64,000 bases of DNA from an uncultured Alphaproteobacteria bacterium (GCA_947367055.1 CANBCI010000001.1:124001-188000); one strand, 5' to 3'. Counted from the stretch's first letter, positions 18,025-27,158 are shown. Made by a program: numbers and translations. Notes: generated from the letters alone by a model not told the origin.

Positions 18025-18521
18025 TAAAAAAATGCGACCATGCCGGATGCACCAAGGCCGGGACATGCCGCGCGCCAAAAACGCGCGATCTTAAGGAATA
18101 CTGGTTCTTTTGCCAGGAGCATGCCGCCGAATACAACAAAAACTGGAACTATTATGCGAATATGACCCCGAACGAGATTGAGGCCGAATGGGAACGCGAA
18201 ACATTCGGGGCGCCGCTAAAAGACAAAAAAACCGCCAATGCCGATGCGGCGGATTACGCAAAATTTATAAATGATTTTCTAACGGGGCGCACATCATTTG
18301 ACCGCGCGCCGCGGCGGGCGCTCCCCGGCCCGGTTATGAGTGCATTAAAAACACTGGATTTGCCGGTGACGGCGACACTGCGCGACGCGGCCGCACGATA
18401 CAGAACACTTGCCAAGAAATATCATCCGGATACGGCGGACGACAAAAAATCCGCGGCCGATAAATTTGCAAAAATCGCGGCCGCATACGAAATATTAAAA
18501 AAGCATTTTGGCAAAAAATAA
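18021..18521 (+). CDS. J-domain (DnaJ-like) co-chaperone
   Basis: A 166-residue protein with an N-terminal Cys/His segment (CDHAGCTKAGTCRAPK, then WFFCQEHAAEYN) and a C-terminal J domain from about residue 115 (ATLRDAAARYRTLAKKYHPDTADDKK) with the intact HPD triad that stimulates DnaK. This arrangement, with a small putative zinc site in front of a C-terminal J domain, is a known alphaproteobacterial family of otherwise unknown role. Its start overlaps the recombinase stop by four bases. It converges with the Cys-rich gene at 18537 with only 15 bases between them. Confidence 0.88.
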   Translation: MIKKCDHAGCTKAGTCRAPKTRDLKEYWFFCQEHAAEYNKNWNYYANMTPNEIEAEWERETFGAPLKDKKTANADAADYAKFINDFLTGRTSFDRAPRRALPGPVMSALKTLDLPVTATLRDAAARYRTLAKKYHPDTADDKKSAADKFAKIAAAYEILKKHFGKK

Positions 18522-18536
18522 TTAATCCACGCAACA

Positions 18537-19157
18537 TCAGTCGTGCGCGCATGGCGCCGACAGTATATAGGCTCCGCTGCTGTCTTTATAATTTCCGGTC
18601 GGCAATTTGCATTGCGCGACTGACGTACTGCCGGACGCACTGGTGCCATAGATAGTGGCGCCGCTTGAATTTTTCTCTCCCGGGCAGCGCGTGCAATTAA
18701 GCGATGATGTCGTGCCAACACCATAATAGCCCGACGCACACCTATATTCGTTTGTCGCCGTCGCATTACCTGTTGTCCCGCATCCGGAAACAACATTATA
18801 TTTTCTCTCACGGCCCGTCCCGGACGCTCGCCATTCAATCGTGGTGCTCATCTGGCACCCACAACCTATAAGTCTTGGACTGTTATTGTAATCAACAACC
18901 GCAGTGGCACCATTAAATTCCAAATCACACATGGATTCGCAATCCTCTACATAAGAACCGCCATATCCGTCAGAATAATAGCAAAGGTTTGAACCCTCGT
19001 CATAGCATTCGTCAATATCGGAACATTCGCCGGGCGATATGGGTTCACTTACCCCGCCAAAAGTATAAAGTATATTTACATTTGGATCATTATCATATAA
19101 ATAAGCATTTGCCGCAAACGGCAACATAAAAAACACCGCGACAATTATTCCCTTCAT
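18537..19157 (-). CDS. Secreted Cys-rich protein, unknown function
   Basis: I start at ATG 19157, seven codons inside the longest frame, because AAGGAG lies seven bases upstream and a clean signal peptide follows (MKGIIVAVFFMLPFAANA). The mature part, about 188 residues, has many Cys in short spacings (CSDIDECYDEGSNLCYY, CESMC, CGCQM, CTRCPGEKN), suggesting disulphide-bonded modules, and is rich in Ser, Thr and Gly. The segment GYYGVGTTSSLNCTRCPG resembles the Cys repeats of the products at 22.1 and 32.9 kb. A 166-base leader RNA with its own terminator lies directly upstream. No enzymatic motif is seen. Confidence 0.8.
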   Translation of the reverse strand: MKGIIVAVFFMLPFAANAYLYDNDPNVNILYTFGGVSEPISPGECSDIDECYDEGSNLCYYSDGYGGSYVEDCESMCDLEFNGATAVVDYNNSPRLIGCGCQMSTTIEWRASGTGRERKYNVVSGCGTTGNATATNEYRCASGYYGVGTTSSLNCTRCPGEKNSSGATIYGTSASGSTSVAQCKLPTGNYKDSSGAYILSAPCAHD

Positions 19158-19181
19158 GTTTGATCTCCTTTTTATCACAAC

Positions 19182-19347
19182 AAAAAACCACTAAAAAATC
19201 AGTGGTTGGAGGTTCGAAACAATTATCAGGAATTGTGGGCTTATTTTGTTATATCGCCACCCTCCAACCTGTGGCTGGGGGAAATTTTTTCCTGATAAGG
19301 GGTTTCGACACCCCATCGGCAGAACGCCCACCGACAAATTTATTATA
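19182..19347 (-). promoter_or_regulatory. Structured leader RNA with terminator, type 1, copy A
   Basis: Minus-strand order: TATAAT (19347-19342); hairpin P0 (19334-19316); GGGTGT (19313-19308); P1 5' strand GAAACCCCTTATCAGGAA (19306-19289); small hairpin P2; hairpin P3 (19281-19261, CCCCCAGCC with GGTTGGAGG); an AAGCCCAC segment; P1 3' strand TTCCTGATAATTGTTTC (19232-19216); CCTCCAACC (19212-19204), complementary to the P3 3' arm; terminator stem AACCACT/AGTGGTT (19207-19186) and a T-run. The gene start is 25 bases further on. The CCTCCAACC segment can pair either with P3 or partly with the terminator, a classical attenuator design. Confidence 0.75.
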
Positions 19348-19406
19348 AATAAAATAAGAAATAATGTAAAACAAAATATGCGTCCACAAAAGAACGGGAC
19401 GCCTGT

Positions 19407-19433
19407 AAAAAAGCCGGCATATGCCGGCTTTTT
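19407..19433 (-). terminator. Terminator after the AMP-ligase gene
   Basis: A perfect 20-base palindrome at 19411-19430 (AAGCCGGCAT and its complement) with T-runs on both sides. It lies three bases past the stop codon at 19436. Confidence 0.85.
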
Positions 19434-19435
19434 CC

Positions 19436-21016
19436 CTATTCCTTGCGTATCGGGTATTGCCCGTCAATCAAGTTTTGACGCACCACGTGGTGTTTCACCT
19501 TTTGCGTGCTGGTGGTTGGCAGGTCATCGGTTGTCATTGCGAAATGCGTCACCCATTTATAACTTGCAACCTTTTTATTTGCATTGGCGACGGCCGCCGA
19601 CAACTTTTCCAGTGTCATGTCCGGTTCAACACTGAACACACCGTAAGTGACGGTCTTTCCCTTTACCTTGTGTTCAAACACGGCAACATTCTTTACACCC
19701 GGGATTTCAATGAACATGCCCTCCAGTTCGTCGGGATATACATTCTTGCCCGAATCCAGAACAATCACCTGTTTCTTGCGGCCGGCAAAGTGCAGTTCGC
19801 CATTCTTGTCCATGGAAACCATGTCGCCCGTGTTAAAGAATCCGCGTTCATCAAACACTTCCTCGTTCACGCCGGGGTTGTTCAGATAGCCGCCGAACAC
19901 CTGGTGGCCGCGCAGCCACAAAACACCGACACCGTCTTCGTTCATATCACGAATTTCGCATTCGTTGTTTGTTGTCGGCGCCCCAAATGCAAACGGCATA
20001 CGCTTTTTATTATGCTTTGAAATGCAAATTGGCCCAACGGTTTCTGTCAAACCATATCCTTGGATAAAGCGCATCCCCAGGCGTTCATAGAAAGTTTCAA
20101 CCTCTGGCTTGGTGGCGGCGCCCCCCGCAATCAGCAGTGACACACGCCCGCCGAATATAGCACGGACCGGATCCTGCACTTTCTTTACCAGGAAGCCCAG
20201 ACCGATTTTATTCAAGATTTTTCCGTATTTCAGCACCAAGCGCGCAATCCACCATTTATGCTGCGCTTTCAAGGTGTCTATTATTCGGTTACGAATTACC
20301 TCAAACAAACGCGGAACGGCCGGGATTGCCTGCGGACGATATTTCTTGAAATCCTCCATGATTTCCTTTGGATTAACCGTCGGCTGCAGCAAAACACCCG
20401 CGCCGTAATGCAGCGTCGCCAGAATTTCAACCGCAAACCCGAATATATGATACATCGGCAGAAAACCGTACATAATTTCGCCGGCATGAAAATATTCGCG
20501 CATGTCATCAAGCGAATTTGCACATTCAATCAGATTAAAGTGCGTAAGCGGCACAACCTTTGGCGTGCCGGTCGAACCGGACGTGAACGACAGCGTCGCC
20601 ACATCCAGCGATTCCAACGCCGCCGGCTTTAACGCCGGGTTGATTTTGCCGTCTTTTTTATTAATGTCATAAAACTTGAACTTGTCGGTCTTGTAAAAGA
20701 AAGACTTTTCAGCGCACACGATGTGGCAGTCCGTTGTGGATGTCATGTTATCGTATTCAAACGGCGTCAAATTCGTATCCAGCAACAACACTGTGCCCCC
20801 CAGATACCATATCGCGAACAAAGTTAATGGAAATTCTGGAATATTGTGCGACAGCAATCCCACGATATTTCCGCGTTTAACACCCGCCGCCGCAAGTGAC
20901 GCGGCGCGCGCCTTTACCATGTCTTGGAAAGCGGAAAACGTAACGTTTTCACGAACCAAGAAAATATTATCCGGCCATGTGGCAACCGCCTTTTCCAGCA
21001 ATTGATACATATTCAT
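19436..21016 (-). CDS. AMP-dependent acyl-CoA synthetase/ligase
   Basis: Adenylate-forming enzyme that activates a carboxylic acid, probably a fatty acid, to an acyl-AMP and then a thioester. The 526-residue protein has the signature LSFTSGSTGTPKVVPLTH near residue 170, GYGLTETVGP near 325, NTGDMVSMDKNGELHF and GRKKQVIVLDSGKNVYPDELE near 400, and a C-terminal lid with the Lys region TSTQKVKHH. It lacks a fused acyl-carrier or acyltransferase domain. The substrate cannot be read from the sequence. The gene is divergent from xthA and has AAGGA upstream of its start; a second Met at residue 3 is possible. Confidence 0.9.
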   Translation of the reverse strand: MNMYQLLEKAVATWPDNIFLVRENVTFSAFQDMVKARAASLAAAGVKRGNIVGLLSHNIPEFPLTLFAIWYLGGTVLLLDTNLTPFEYDNMTSTTDCHIVCAEKSFFYKTDKFKFYDINKKDGKINPALKPAALESLDVATLSFTSGSTGTPKVVPLTHFNLIECANSLDDMREYFHAGEIMYGFLPMYHIFGFAVEILATLHYGAGVLLQPTVNPKEIMEDFKKYRPQAIPAVPRLFEVIRNRIIDTLKAQHKWWIARLVLKYGKILNKIGLGFLVKKVQDPVRAIFGGRVSLLIAGGAATKPEVETFYERLGMRFIQGYGLTETVGPICISKHNKKRMPFAFGAPTTNNECEIRDMNEDGVGVLWLRGHQVFGGYLNNPGVNEEVFDERGFFNTGDMVSMDKNGELHFAGRKKQVIVLDSGKNVYPDELEGMFIEIPGVKNVAVFEHKVKGKTVTYGVFSVEPDMTLEKLSAAVANANKKVASYKWVTHFAMTTDDLPTTSTQKVKHHVVRQNLIDGQYPIRKE

Positions 21017-21085
21017 CTTAAAAAATCCTTGTTGTTTTTATATTGGACAGTGTGTATTATAATCCCAATAAAAAGGATTGCAATC

Positions 21086-21856
21086 ATGAAAATTTTGACA
21101 TTAAACATAAACTCAATACGGGCGCACGCCGAAAGTTTTATCGATGTGCTTAAATCCGGCGTATACGACACAATCCTGGTCCAGGAATTAAAGGTTGAAA
21201 ATGCGGCGTTTCCGCACAACCTGTTTGACTACTATGGATACAATATCAAGGTGTTCGGCCAAAAAAGTTGGAACGGCGTCGCGGTGTTTTCAAAATTTTC
21301 AATCGAAGACGTGACGCGCGGTCTGCCGAATTATGCGGATGCGAACGCCAGATTTATCGAATGCGTGATTGACGGCCGCGTGCGCGTCATATGCGTATAC
21401 ATGCCGAACGGCGACACCGTGCAATCACCAAAGTTCCCGTACAAACTGGAATGGATGCGCGCATTCACGGATTACATTTCTCAGTATACCGCATCCCCGG
21501 AACCGGTTATTGTCGCGGGTGATTTTAATGTTGCAATCGAAGACCGTGATGTATGGAATCCCGCAAACTATGTCGGCATCGCCATCGCCGCGCCAGAGGC
21601 GCGCGCAATAATGCGCGAATGGCTGGACGCCGGTTGGACCGACGCATGGCGCGCACTGCACCCGGACACGGTTGATTATACATGGTACGGGTACCGCGGC
21701 GGCGATACAATCGGTAAAAAAATGGGCCTGCGCCTGGATTATTTCCTGTGCAATCCGGCCGCAATGACGCGCGTCAAATCGTGCGAGATAGATATGTCCC
21801 CGCGCCTGGCGGAAAAGCCGACGGACCACACGGGACTTGCACTGGAATTAGAATAA
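21086..21856 (+). CDS. xthA: Exodeoxyribonuclease III family AP endonuclease
   Basis: Base-excision repair nuclease that cuts DNA at abasic sites and trims 3' ends. The 256-residue protein shows the metal and catalytic motifs in order: LNINSIRAH, QELKVENAAFP, GVAVFSKF, VICVYMPNG, VAGDFNVAIEDRDVWN, TWYGYRGG, GLRLDYFL and the final DHTGLALEL. The start at 21086 is set by the AAAGGA ribosome site and the canonical MKILTLNIN beginning; the open frame extends further upstream only by chance. It is divergent from the AMP-ligase gene. The next feature downstream is a leader RNA, not a terminator for this gene. Confidence 0.95.
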   Translation: MKILTLNINSIRAHAESFIDVLKSGVYDTILVQELKVENAAFPHNLFDYYGYNIKVFGQKSWNGVAVFSKFSIEDVTRGLPNYADANARFIECVIDGRVRVICVYMPNGDTVQSPKFPYKLEWMRAFTDYISQYTASPEPVIVAGDFNVAIEDRDVWNPANYVGIAIAAPEARAIMREWLDAGWTDAWRALHPDTVDYTWYGYRGGDTIGKKMGLRLDYFLCNPAAMTRVKSCEIDMSPRLAEKPTDHTGLALELE

Positions 21857-21903
21857 AAACACGCGCCGCATAAAAACAGATTGCGGCGCAAAATATTTTC
21901 CCA

Positions 21904-22088
21904 TATAATAAAAACGATGCGGGGTGTTCCCGTATCGGGGTGTCAGAGCCTATATCACGGCGTCCTTTGTCGGACGATAAATCTCCTGCCGACCGGCAGG
22001 AGGGTTGATGTTATATATTGAAGGCATCACACAATTTCCGTGAAATTGCTCTGAACCTCCTGCCACTCTGATTGAGTGGTTTTGTTTT
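21904..22088 (+). promoter_or_regulatory. Structured leader RNA with terminator, type 1, copy B
   Basis: TATAAT (21904-21909) is followed by hairpin P0 (21915-21937, CGATGCGGG with CCCGTATCG), GGGTGT (21938-21943), P1 5' strand CAGAGCCTATATCACGG (21944-21960), hairpin P2 (21961-21976, CGTCC/GGACG), hairpin P3 (CTCCTGCC with GGCAGGAG), a variable loop region, P1 3' strand CCGTGAAATTGCTCTG (22038-22053), CCTCCTGCC (22056-22064, complementary to P3) and terminator stem CCACTC/GAGTGG (22063-22079) with TTTTGTTTT. Every helix is kept while its bases differ from copies A and C. The Cys-rich gene starts 20 bases later. Confidence 0.8.
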
Positions 22089-22108
22089 GATACAGGGGCG
22101 AGGAAAAA

Positions 22109-23308
22109 ATGAAATTCAAAAAAATATCATGCGCGCTTGCCGCGATTATGTTTGCCGTTGCCGCGCATGGCAATGACATGCCGTCAAATATAAAAGATGC
22201 ATGGGGCAATCCCAAATTGATTTCTGAATCTTGGAACCGTGGCAAGGGACACGACAGCAGCACAAACATGCCGGACCAGACATTCTGGATGAGCAAAAAG
22301 GTCCGCGCCGCGAACGCAACCGACGAAGCGATTGTAATCGTATACATGGCGCGCCGGGTCGTATTACACGGCGGATACTTTTGCGCGACGCAACTGCGTT
22401 CACGTAACAAGGGTTCATCAGGATGCCCGGACATTTGGACCCAGTATCAAAACCCGGCCGGTGATTTTGAACGCACATGCTTTTGGCTGTGCGAACCGGG
22501 ATACACCGGTGAAAATTGTGCCAGCGGCACCGCAAAATCCGCGGACGCGTGCAAATACACAAACTTATCCGCGGACACACTGCTTAAAAACATAGATTTT
22601 CAGCAAACGGGCGGGTATGACACCGCAACGGTGGAAAGCGCCATACATGATGCCGGCGCACGGTTTGTTTACAGCAACACCACCCGCAGCTCTGACGAAT
22701 CCGACGTCATTCTTTTGGCAAAATCATATCTTGAAAACGGACACGGAATTGTCGCGTCGCCCGCAACATTTTCCGCACACGGCGGCATGTGGAACGCCGA
22801 CAATTATTCGGACGAATGGCTTGACTGCAAATATGGTGATTCCAATTTAACCGTGACGGCCAATGGCGGCGGCTACACAACAAAGATACTGTGCATGCCG
22901 GGATTTGACGGTGAAAACTGCAAAACCACACTTTGCAAAACATGCGACGATCCGCTTGCCAAATACAACGACGCAACGGGCTCCTGCAGTGATTGCATCG
23001 AAAACTATATCCGCAACAAAGCAGGCGAATGCGAAAAGTGTCCTGAGGGAACAACGGCGGTCCCAGATAAAAACATATGCCTGGAATGCAAGAAAACGGA
23101 ATATGTAAAGAACGGCGAATGCGCCCCACGGGCCGTAATTGGAAAAAATGTGCTTTACGATTGCTATCCAAACGAATACGCAAACGATTTCAAGGCATGC
23201 GTATCAGATACATGCACAAATGACATAAAGGTAAAATGCATAACCGCACAAAAACAAATCGGAACAAAAAAATGTACGAATGGCAAATGGGGCGCATGCA
23301 CAAAATAA
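22109..23308 (+). CDS. Secreted Cys-rich protein with EGF-like motifs
   Basis: A 399-residue exported protein with a signal peptide (MKFKKISCALAAIMFAVAAHG). The mature region has two EGF-like closing motifs (CEPGYTGENC near residue 130, CMPGFDGENC near 265) and a Cys-dense C-terminal third (CKTCDDPLAK, CSDCIENYIR, CEKCPEGTTAVP, CLECKK). Such CxxC-x(n)-CPEGT repeats are typical of disulphide-rich surface proteins. The middle part (residues 150-250) has no recognised domain. It lies behind leader copy B with a GGGGCGAGG ribosome site. I infer an extracytoplasmic structural or adhesive role only from export and Cys pattern. Confidence 0.8.
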   Translation: MKFKKISCALAAIMFAVAAHGNDMPSNIKDAWGNPKLISESWNRGKGHDSSTNMPDQTFWMSKKVRAANATDEAIVIVYMARRVVLHGGYFCATQLRSRNKGSSGCPDIWTQYQNPAGDFERTCFWLCEPGYTGENCASGTAKSADACKYTNLSADTLLKNIDFQQTGGYDTATVESAIHDAGARFVYSNTTRSSDESDVILLAKSYLENGHGIVASPATFSAHGGMWNADNYSDEWLDCKYGDSNLTVTANGGGYTTKILCMPGFDGENCKTTLCKTCDDPLAKYNDATGSCSDCIENYIRNKAGECEKCPEGTTAVPDKNICLECKKTEYVKNGECAPRAVIGKNVLYDCYPNEYANDFKACVSDTCTNDIKVKCITAQKQIGTKKCTNGKWGACTK

Positions 23309-23315
23309 TGAAACA

Positions 23316-25823
23316 CTAATCCGCAATACGGGCCAAATCGTCATATGCACGGTATTTTGCATCTGTTGTCGGGCGGTATTCATAGGGTGCGCCGCCGGCC
23401 GAATACATGTTGAACAATTCAGTCGTCCGATCCACCGCGGCACGCATCATCTGGGCGGTGGTAATCGCGTCATATTTAATTGCGTGCGCGTCGTTTGCGC
23501 GCAGTTGCAAGAATGTCATAACGGGCGTTGCCGCCGCGGGAACATCCGCAAAGCCCCCGGATTGCAGTATATAGGCCTCAAGCGGCAATTGCGGCATGTT
23601 CCCGTCCAGCAATTGTTTTGTCGACGGCGCGGCGCCTGTTTTTATATCCAGTACGCCTGCCGGCCACACCAAATCCGCGCGTGCGCGCACACGCCGGCCG
23701 GCAATTTCGACCGCGCCGCCGATTTCGGAAAACGCGCCCTGCAATGCGTTTAATTCATTCGAAATAACGGGCGCGATTTCCAAAAATCGCCGATGCCAGA
23801 AATGAAACAGCACATTGTCCGCACCCAATATTTCAGCCGCGCGCCTGTCCATGTCCGCGACAAGTGCGGCGGGTGTAAAATCGCGTGCATCCTTTACCGC
23901 GTCATGCACCAGGTTTCCAAATGTGCGCGCATCCACCCCGGTCCAGTAATCATCCAACGGGCGTAGCCGCAGAATATGCCGCACATAAAACGCATACGGA
24001 TTATGTATCAATAGTTCCAGTTCCGTCACGAAAACATCCGACCAGTCCGCCGGTGGCGACGGCGCCGAATAATCCAGCGGCCGCAATGGCACATCATCGC
24101 GGGCGCGCACCGCGCGCAATATGTCCAATGCCGCCCCGTCATTCATATCCGCACCGCGCGCCGCGCATCGCGATAAAAATCTGGATTCCGTTGTGGCGAC
24201 GCCGCCGGCGGTTCTGCTGCGCGTCCAATACACCTCTGCCCCGCATGACAGGTTCATGAAATCCAGCGACATTAACGATACTTTTCTATCGGCGGGCGGC
24301 AGTCCTATCTTTTCCGCGAGTGCACGCGGCAACCATGAATTTTCATATCCGCGCGCCGGAAACATGCCGTCGTTGAGGCCCGTCAAAATCACCACATCCG
24401 CGGTCTGCATTCTGGATTCGATTGTACCCAAAACCGTTACGCCAATGCAATCGGACATCGTGCCACGTACCGAAACGGCGGACAATGCGTCGCTTATAAA
24501 TGCGCGCGCATCCGCCACTGATAGCTTTAACCCGGCGCGCCCCACGCAATCGGACAAATTCTTTATAGCCATGAAAACCGCCATGGACGGCGCGTCATCC
24601 AATAAAAACTGCGGCGCGAAATCATGTAAATTTTCATCAACCGCGCGGGCAACAATTTCAAACAAATCACCGCCGCATGCGGCGTACAACTTTTCAAACG
24701 CGCCGTTGTCCTTTTCAATCCACGCGTCAAACATGTTAAGTATTGCGCGTCCCGCCGCCGTCATTGTGCCCGGCATGCCGCCGGAAAAATCGGCGATCAG
24801 TCCGCGCGACGCAAACGCGGTCGCGATACGTTGATTGGCCGCCGCATCGGGCGTTATGATCAAGACGCTTTTGCCGGCATTTGCGGCGCGCGACGCAATT
24901 TCGGCAACACAAAGTGCCTCTTCCGCTTCGCGGGCGCATTCAATCAAATGGCAGTTTGAGAGCGTATATCGGCAACGCTCGGCGCCATTATTTCCAAATG
25001 CCACATTCATAAAGTCAATTGCGGACGGCCCGACATCAATCGGAACGACATCCGACGGCGCCACACCGATGCGGCACAAAAATTTATATTCGCAATGATA
25101 CGGGTTTGTCGGCAGTTCAAAGTCAGACGCACGCCCGGAAATACGGCCCGGCAATATGATGCGCCCATTTGGCGCGCGGGCAATCGCCACCATCAAATCC
25201 GCCGTGGCGGGCACACTGGCGGTTGAGGCGCACACAACAATAAGACCATATTCACCGATATGCTCTATCCATGCGCGAATTCCGCGATTGCGCGCGGCGG
25301 TTGTCGTTGGACGCCCCGCGCGATACGCCGGCATCGCCGTTGACAGGATGTTTAAAATTGCGGCCTTGCGCTGAAAGTGCGCGGCGTATTTTTCATCAAC
25401 CAACGACGCCCAGTCTATGGATGAAATATCAATCCCTTCGTTTTCCAGATACGACGACATTCGCACCAAATCGCGCGCAATCGGCAACGCCGTGGACAGG
25501 TTTCCGATGTCCGCGTCCGCCGCAAGCAGGCCTGATAAAACCGCAACCTGTTCTGTATCGGAAACGGCGTCGGGTGCATTAAAATCAGAGTCCGCGTCCG
25601 TGTCATCGGCCCCCTCGCCCAGGGCGACCAAACGCGGCAGCATGCACGCCCCGCCGCCGGCACGCCCCGCAATCGCCCGTTCCACCGTGCGCACGGCACG
25701 CCGACTGGGCAAAAATATCAGCATATCGGATAAATCAACCCCGGACGCATCAAGAACGCCAATCAATGCGTCCGTCATTCGCGCCGGGTTTGTCACACAA
25801 AAAATGTTTTTATTTGATGCCAA
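23316..25823 (-). CDS. addB: AddB-like double-strand-break repair nuclease subunit
   Basis: AddB pairs with AddA in the alphaproteobacterial equivalent of RecBCD, resecting broken ends for RecA. The 835-residue product is shorter than most AddB proteins (about 1000 residues). The N-terminal half has a degenerate helicase-like fold with LIFLPSRRAVRTVERAI and LPRLVALGE; the middle keeps TIESRMQTADVVILTGLNDGMFP; the C-terminal PD-(D/E)xK nuclease is visible as RARADLVWP and GVLDIKTG near residue 720, with the following PQLPLEAYIL. Its start overlaps the engB end by 14 bases. addA is not in the window. Confidence 0.9.
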   Translation of the reverse strand: MASNKNIFCVTNPARMTDALIGVLDASGVDLSDMLIFLPSRRAVRTVERAIAGRAGGGACMLPRLVALGEGADDTDADSDFNAPDAVSDTEQVAVLSGLLAADADIGNLSTALPIARDLVRMSSYLENEGIDISSIDWASLVDEKYAAHFQRKAAILNILSTAMPAYRAGRPTTTAARNRGIRAWIEHIGEYGLIVVCASTASVPATADLMVAIARAPNGRIILPGRISGRASDFELPTNPYHCEYKFLCRIGVAPSDVVPIDVGPSAIDFMNVAFGNNGAERCRYTLSNCHLIECAREAEEALCVAEIASRAANAGKSVLIITPDAAANQRIATAFASRGLIADFSGGMPGTMTAAGRAILNMFDAWIEKDNGAFEKLYAACGGDLFEIVARAVDENLHDFAPQFLLDDAPSMAVFMAIKNLSDCVGRAGLKLSVADARAFISDALSAVSVRGTMSDCIGVTVLGTIESRMQTADVVILTGLNDGMFPARGYENSWLPRALAEKIGLPPADRKVSLMSLDFMNLSCGAEVYWTRSRTAGGVATTESRFLSRCAARGADMNDGAALDILRAVRARDDVPLRPLDYSAPSPPADWSDVFVTELELLIHNPYAFYVRHILRLRPLDDYWTGVDARTFGNLVHDAVKDARDFTPAALVADMDRRAAEILGADNVLFHFWHRRFLEIAPVISNELNALQGAFSEIGGAVEIAGRRVRARADLVWPAGVLDIKTGAAPSTKQLLDGNMPQLPLEAYILQSGGFADVPAAATPVMTFLQLRANDAHAIKYDAITTAQMMRAAVDRTTELFNMYSAGGAPYEYRPTTDAKYRAYDDLARIAD

Positions 25824-26364
25824 TCACAGCCCTTAATTTATCAAGACCGGTTTTCTTTTCCGCGGATGTTTCCAAAATTTCGGCCGCCATTGCACCGTGC
25901 GAATCATGGGATAGTTTTAGTTGCTCGGTCTCGCGCACTTTTTTGTCTTTCTTTGTGTAAACGATTTGATACGGCACGGCGTGCGCATCGCAAAAATCCA
26001 TCAGTTCCAAGTCCGCGTTACGCGGCCCGATGCGTGAATCAATCAGAATAAACAGGCGCCGCAGCTGACGCCGCGAAAGCAAATATTCCTCCAGCCGTTC
26101 CAGCCAGCGCACCGCATCCGTTTTAGACACACGCGCATATCCGTATCCCGGCAAATCAACAATCATCACGCGGTCGTCCACATTAAACAGATTCAGCGAC
26201 TGCGTTCGGCCCGGCGTGTTTGATGTACGTGCCACCGGCGCGCCGAGCACCGCATTTATCAACGAAGATTTCCCGACATTACTGCGCCCGACAAAGGCAT
26301 ATTCCGAAAACTGTGTATTCGGCAAATCGGGCACCCGTTCAAAACTGCCAACAAATTTTATCAT
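25810..26364 (-). CDS. engB: Ribosome biogenesis GTPase YihA/EngB
   Basis: Small GTPase involved in assembly of the large ribosomal subunit. The 184-residue protein has G1 GRSNVGKSSLI at about residue 27, the switch-I Thr in NTPGRTQSLN, G3 DLPGYGYARV, G4 TKKDK and a C-terminal SAEKKTGLD segment. Length is normal. It starts inside the rsmI stop (ATGA overlap) and ends inside the addB start, so rsmI-engB-addB are a single translationally coupled unit. Confidence 0.95.
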   Translation of the reverse strand: MIKFVGSFERVPDLPNTQFSEYAFVGRSNVGKSSLINAVLGAPVARTSNTPGRTQSLNLFNVDDRVMIVDLPGYGYARVSKTDAVRWLERLEEYLLSRRQLRRLFILIDSRIGPRNADLELMDFCDAHAVPYQIVYTKKDKKVRETEQLKLSHDSHGAMAAEILETSAEKKTGLDKLRAVIGIK

Positions 26365-27158
26365 TCGTCCCCCTTTTCCAGCAGGCGCCTGTACGCCTCT
26401 TTCTTTGAAATGCCGGTTCGTGCGGCCAAATCCGCCGCCGCCGATTTTGTTGATGCGTTTGATACGACATCATTCACGATTTCCGATATTTCCGCATCCG
26501 TCATGGCGCGGTCCGGGGCCGGTGCGACGACAATCACAATTTCACCGCGCGGCGGCGTGATATTTACCAGTTCCGCCGGGTATCCGATTATGCACTCCTC
26601 GTGCACCTTGGTTATTTCGCGAACAATTGCAATCTGGCGTTCGGGCATTACGCGCGCCATTGCGGCAATCGTTGCCATGATGCGGTTTGGGCTTTCATAA
26701 TAAATTATGGTGTGTCGTATCTTATTGTCGGCGGACAATTTCTTTTCATCAAAAAATCCGCAAAACGTAAATCTGTCGGTCGGAAATCCCGACAAAACCA
26801 AGGCCGAAATCGCCGCCGTGGGGCCCGGTACGACAAACACAGGCAGGCCCGCCGCGCGTGCGGCCCGCACCAGACGGAAACCCGGGTCACTGATTCCTGG
26901 CATGCCCGCATCGGACACCGCGGCCACGGCCGCACCCGACGCAATCTTTTCAATAATTTCGGGAACCACGTCGCGTTCATTATGCTCATGACAGGAAACG
27001 CGCGGCGTCTTTATATCAAAATGCGACGCCAGTTTGCCGAAAACCCGCGTATCTTCGGCCGCGATTAAATCCGCACCACGCAATACCTCAATCGCGCGCG
27101 GCGACATATCGGACAAGTTTCCAATCGGTGTTCCGACAATATAAAGCCCTGTTTGCAT
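26361..27158 (-). CDS. rsmI: 16S rRNA (cytidine-1402-2'-O)-methyltransferase RsmI
   Basis: RsmI methylates C1402 in the ribosomal decoding centre. The 265-residue product begins LYIVGTPIGNLSDMSPRAIE and shows AAEDTRVFGKL, SDAGMPGISDPGFRLV, PGPTAAISALVLSGFPTDRF and YESPNRI, the tetrapyrrole-methylase-family signatures of RsmI. I start at 27158 (MQTGLY) rather than at the longer frame to 27338, since the family begins here and the extra stretch overlaps the start region of the divergent lipoprotein gene. The arrangement with an LpoA-like gene is the same as yraL-yraM of enterobacteria. Confidence 0.95.
   Translation of the reverse strand: MQTGLYIVGTPIGNLSDMSPRAIEVLRGADLIAAEDTRVFGKLASHFDIKTPRVSCHEHNERDVVPEIIEKIASGAAVAAVSDAGMPGISDPGFRLVRAARAAGLPVFVVPGPTAAISALVLSGFPTDRFTFCGFFDEKKLSADNKIRHTIIYYESPNRIMATIAAMARVMPERQIAIVREITKVHEECIIGYPAELVNITPPRGEIVIVVAPAPDRAMTDAEISEIVNDVVSNASTKSAAADLAARTGISKKEAYRRLLEKGDE

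Noticed and set aside
19160-19348. Plus-strand 62-codon frame
   Set aside because: It lies entirely in leader RNA copy A, antisense to it, with no ribosome site.
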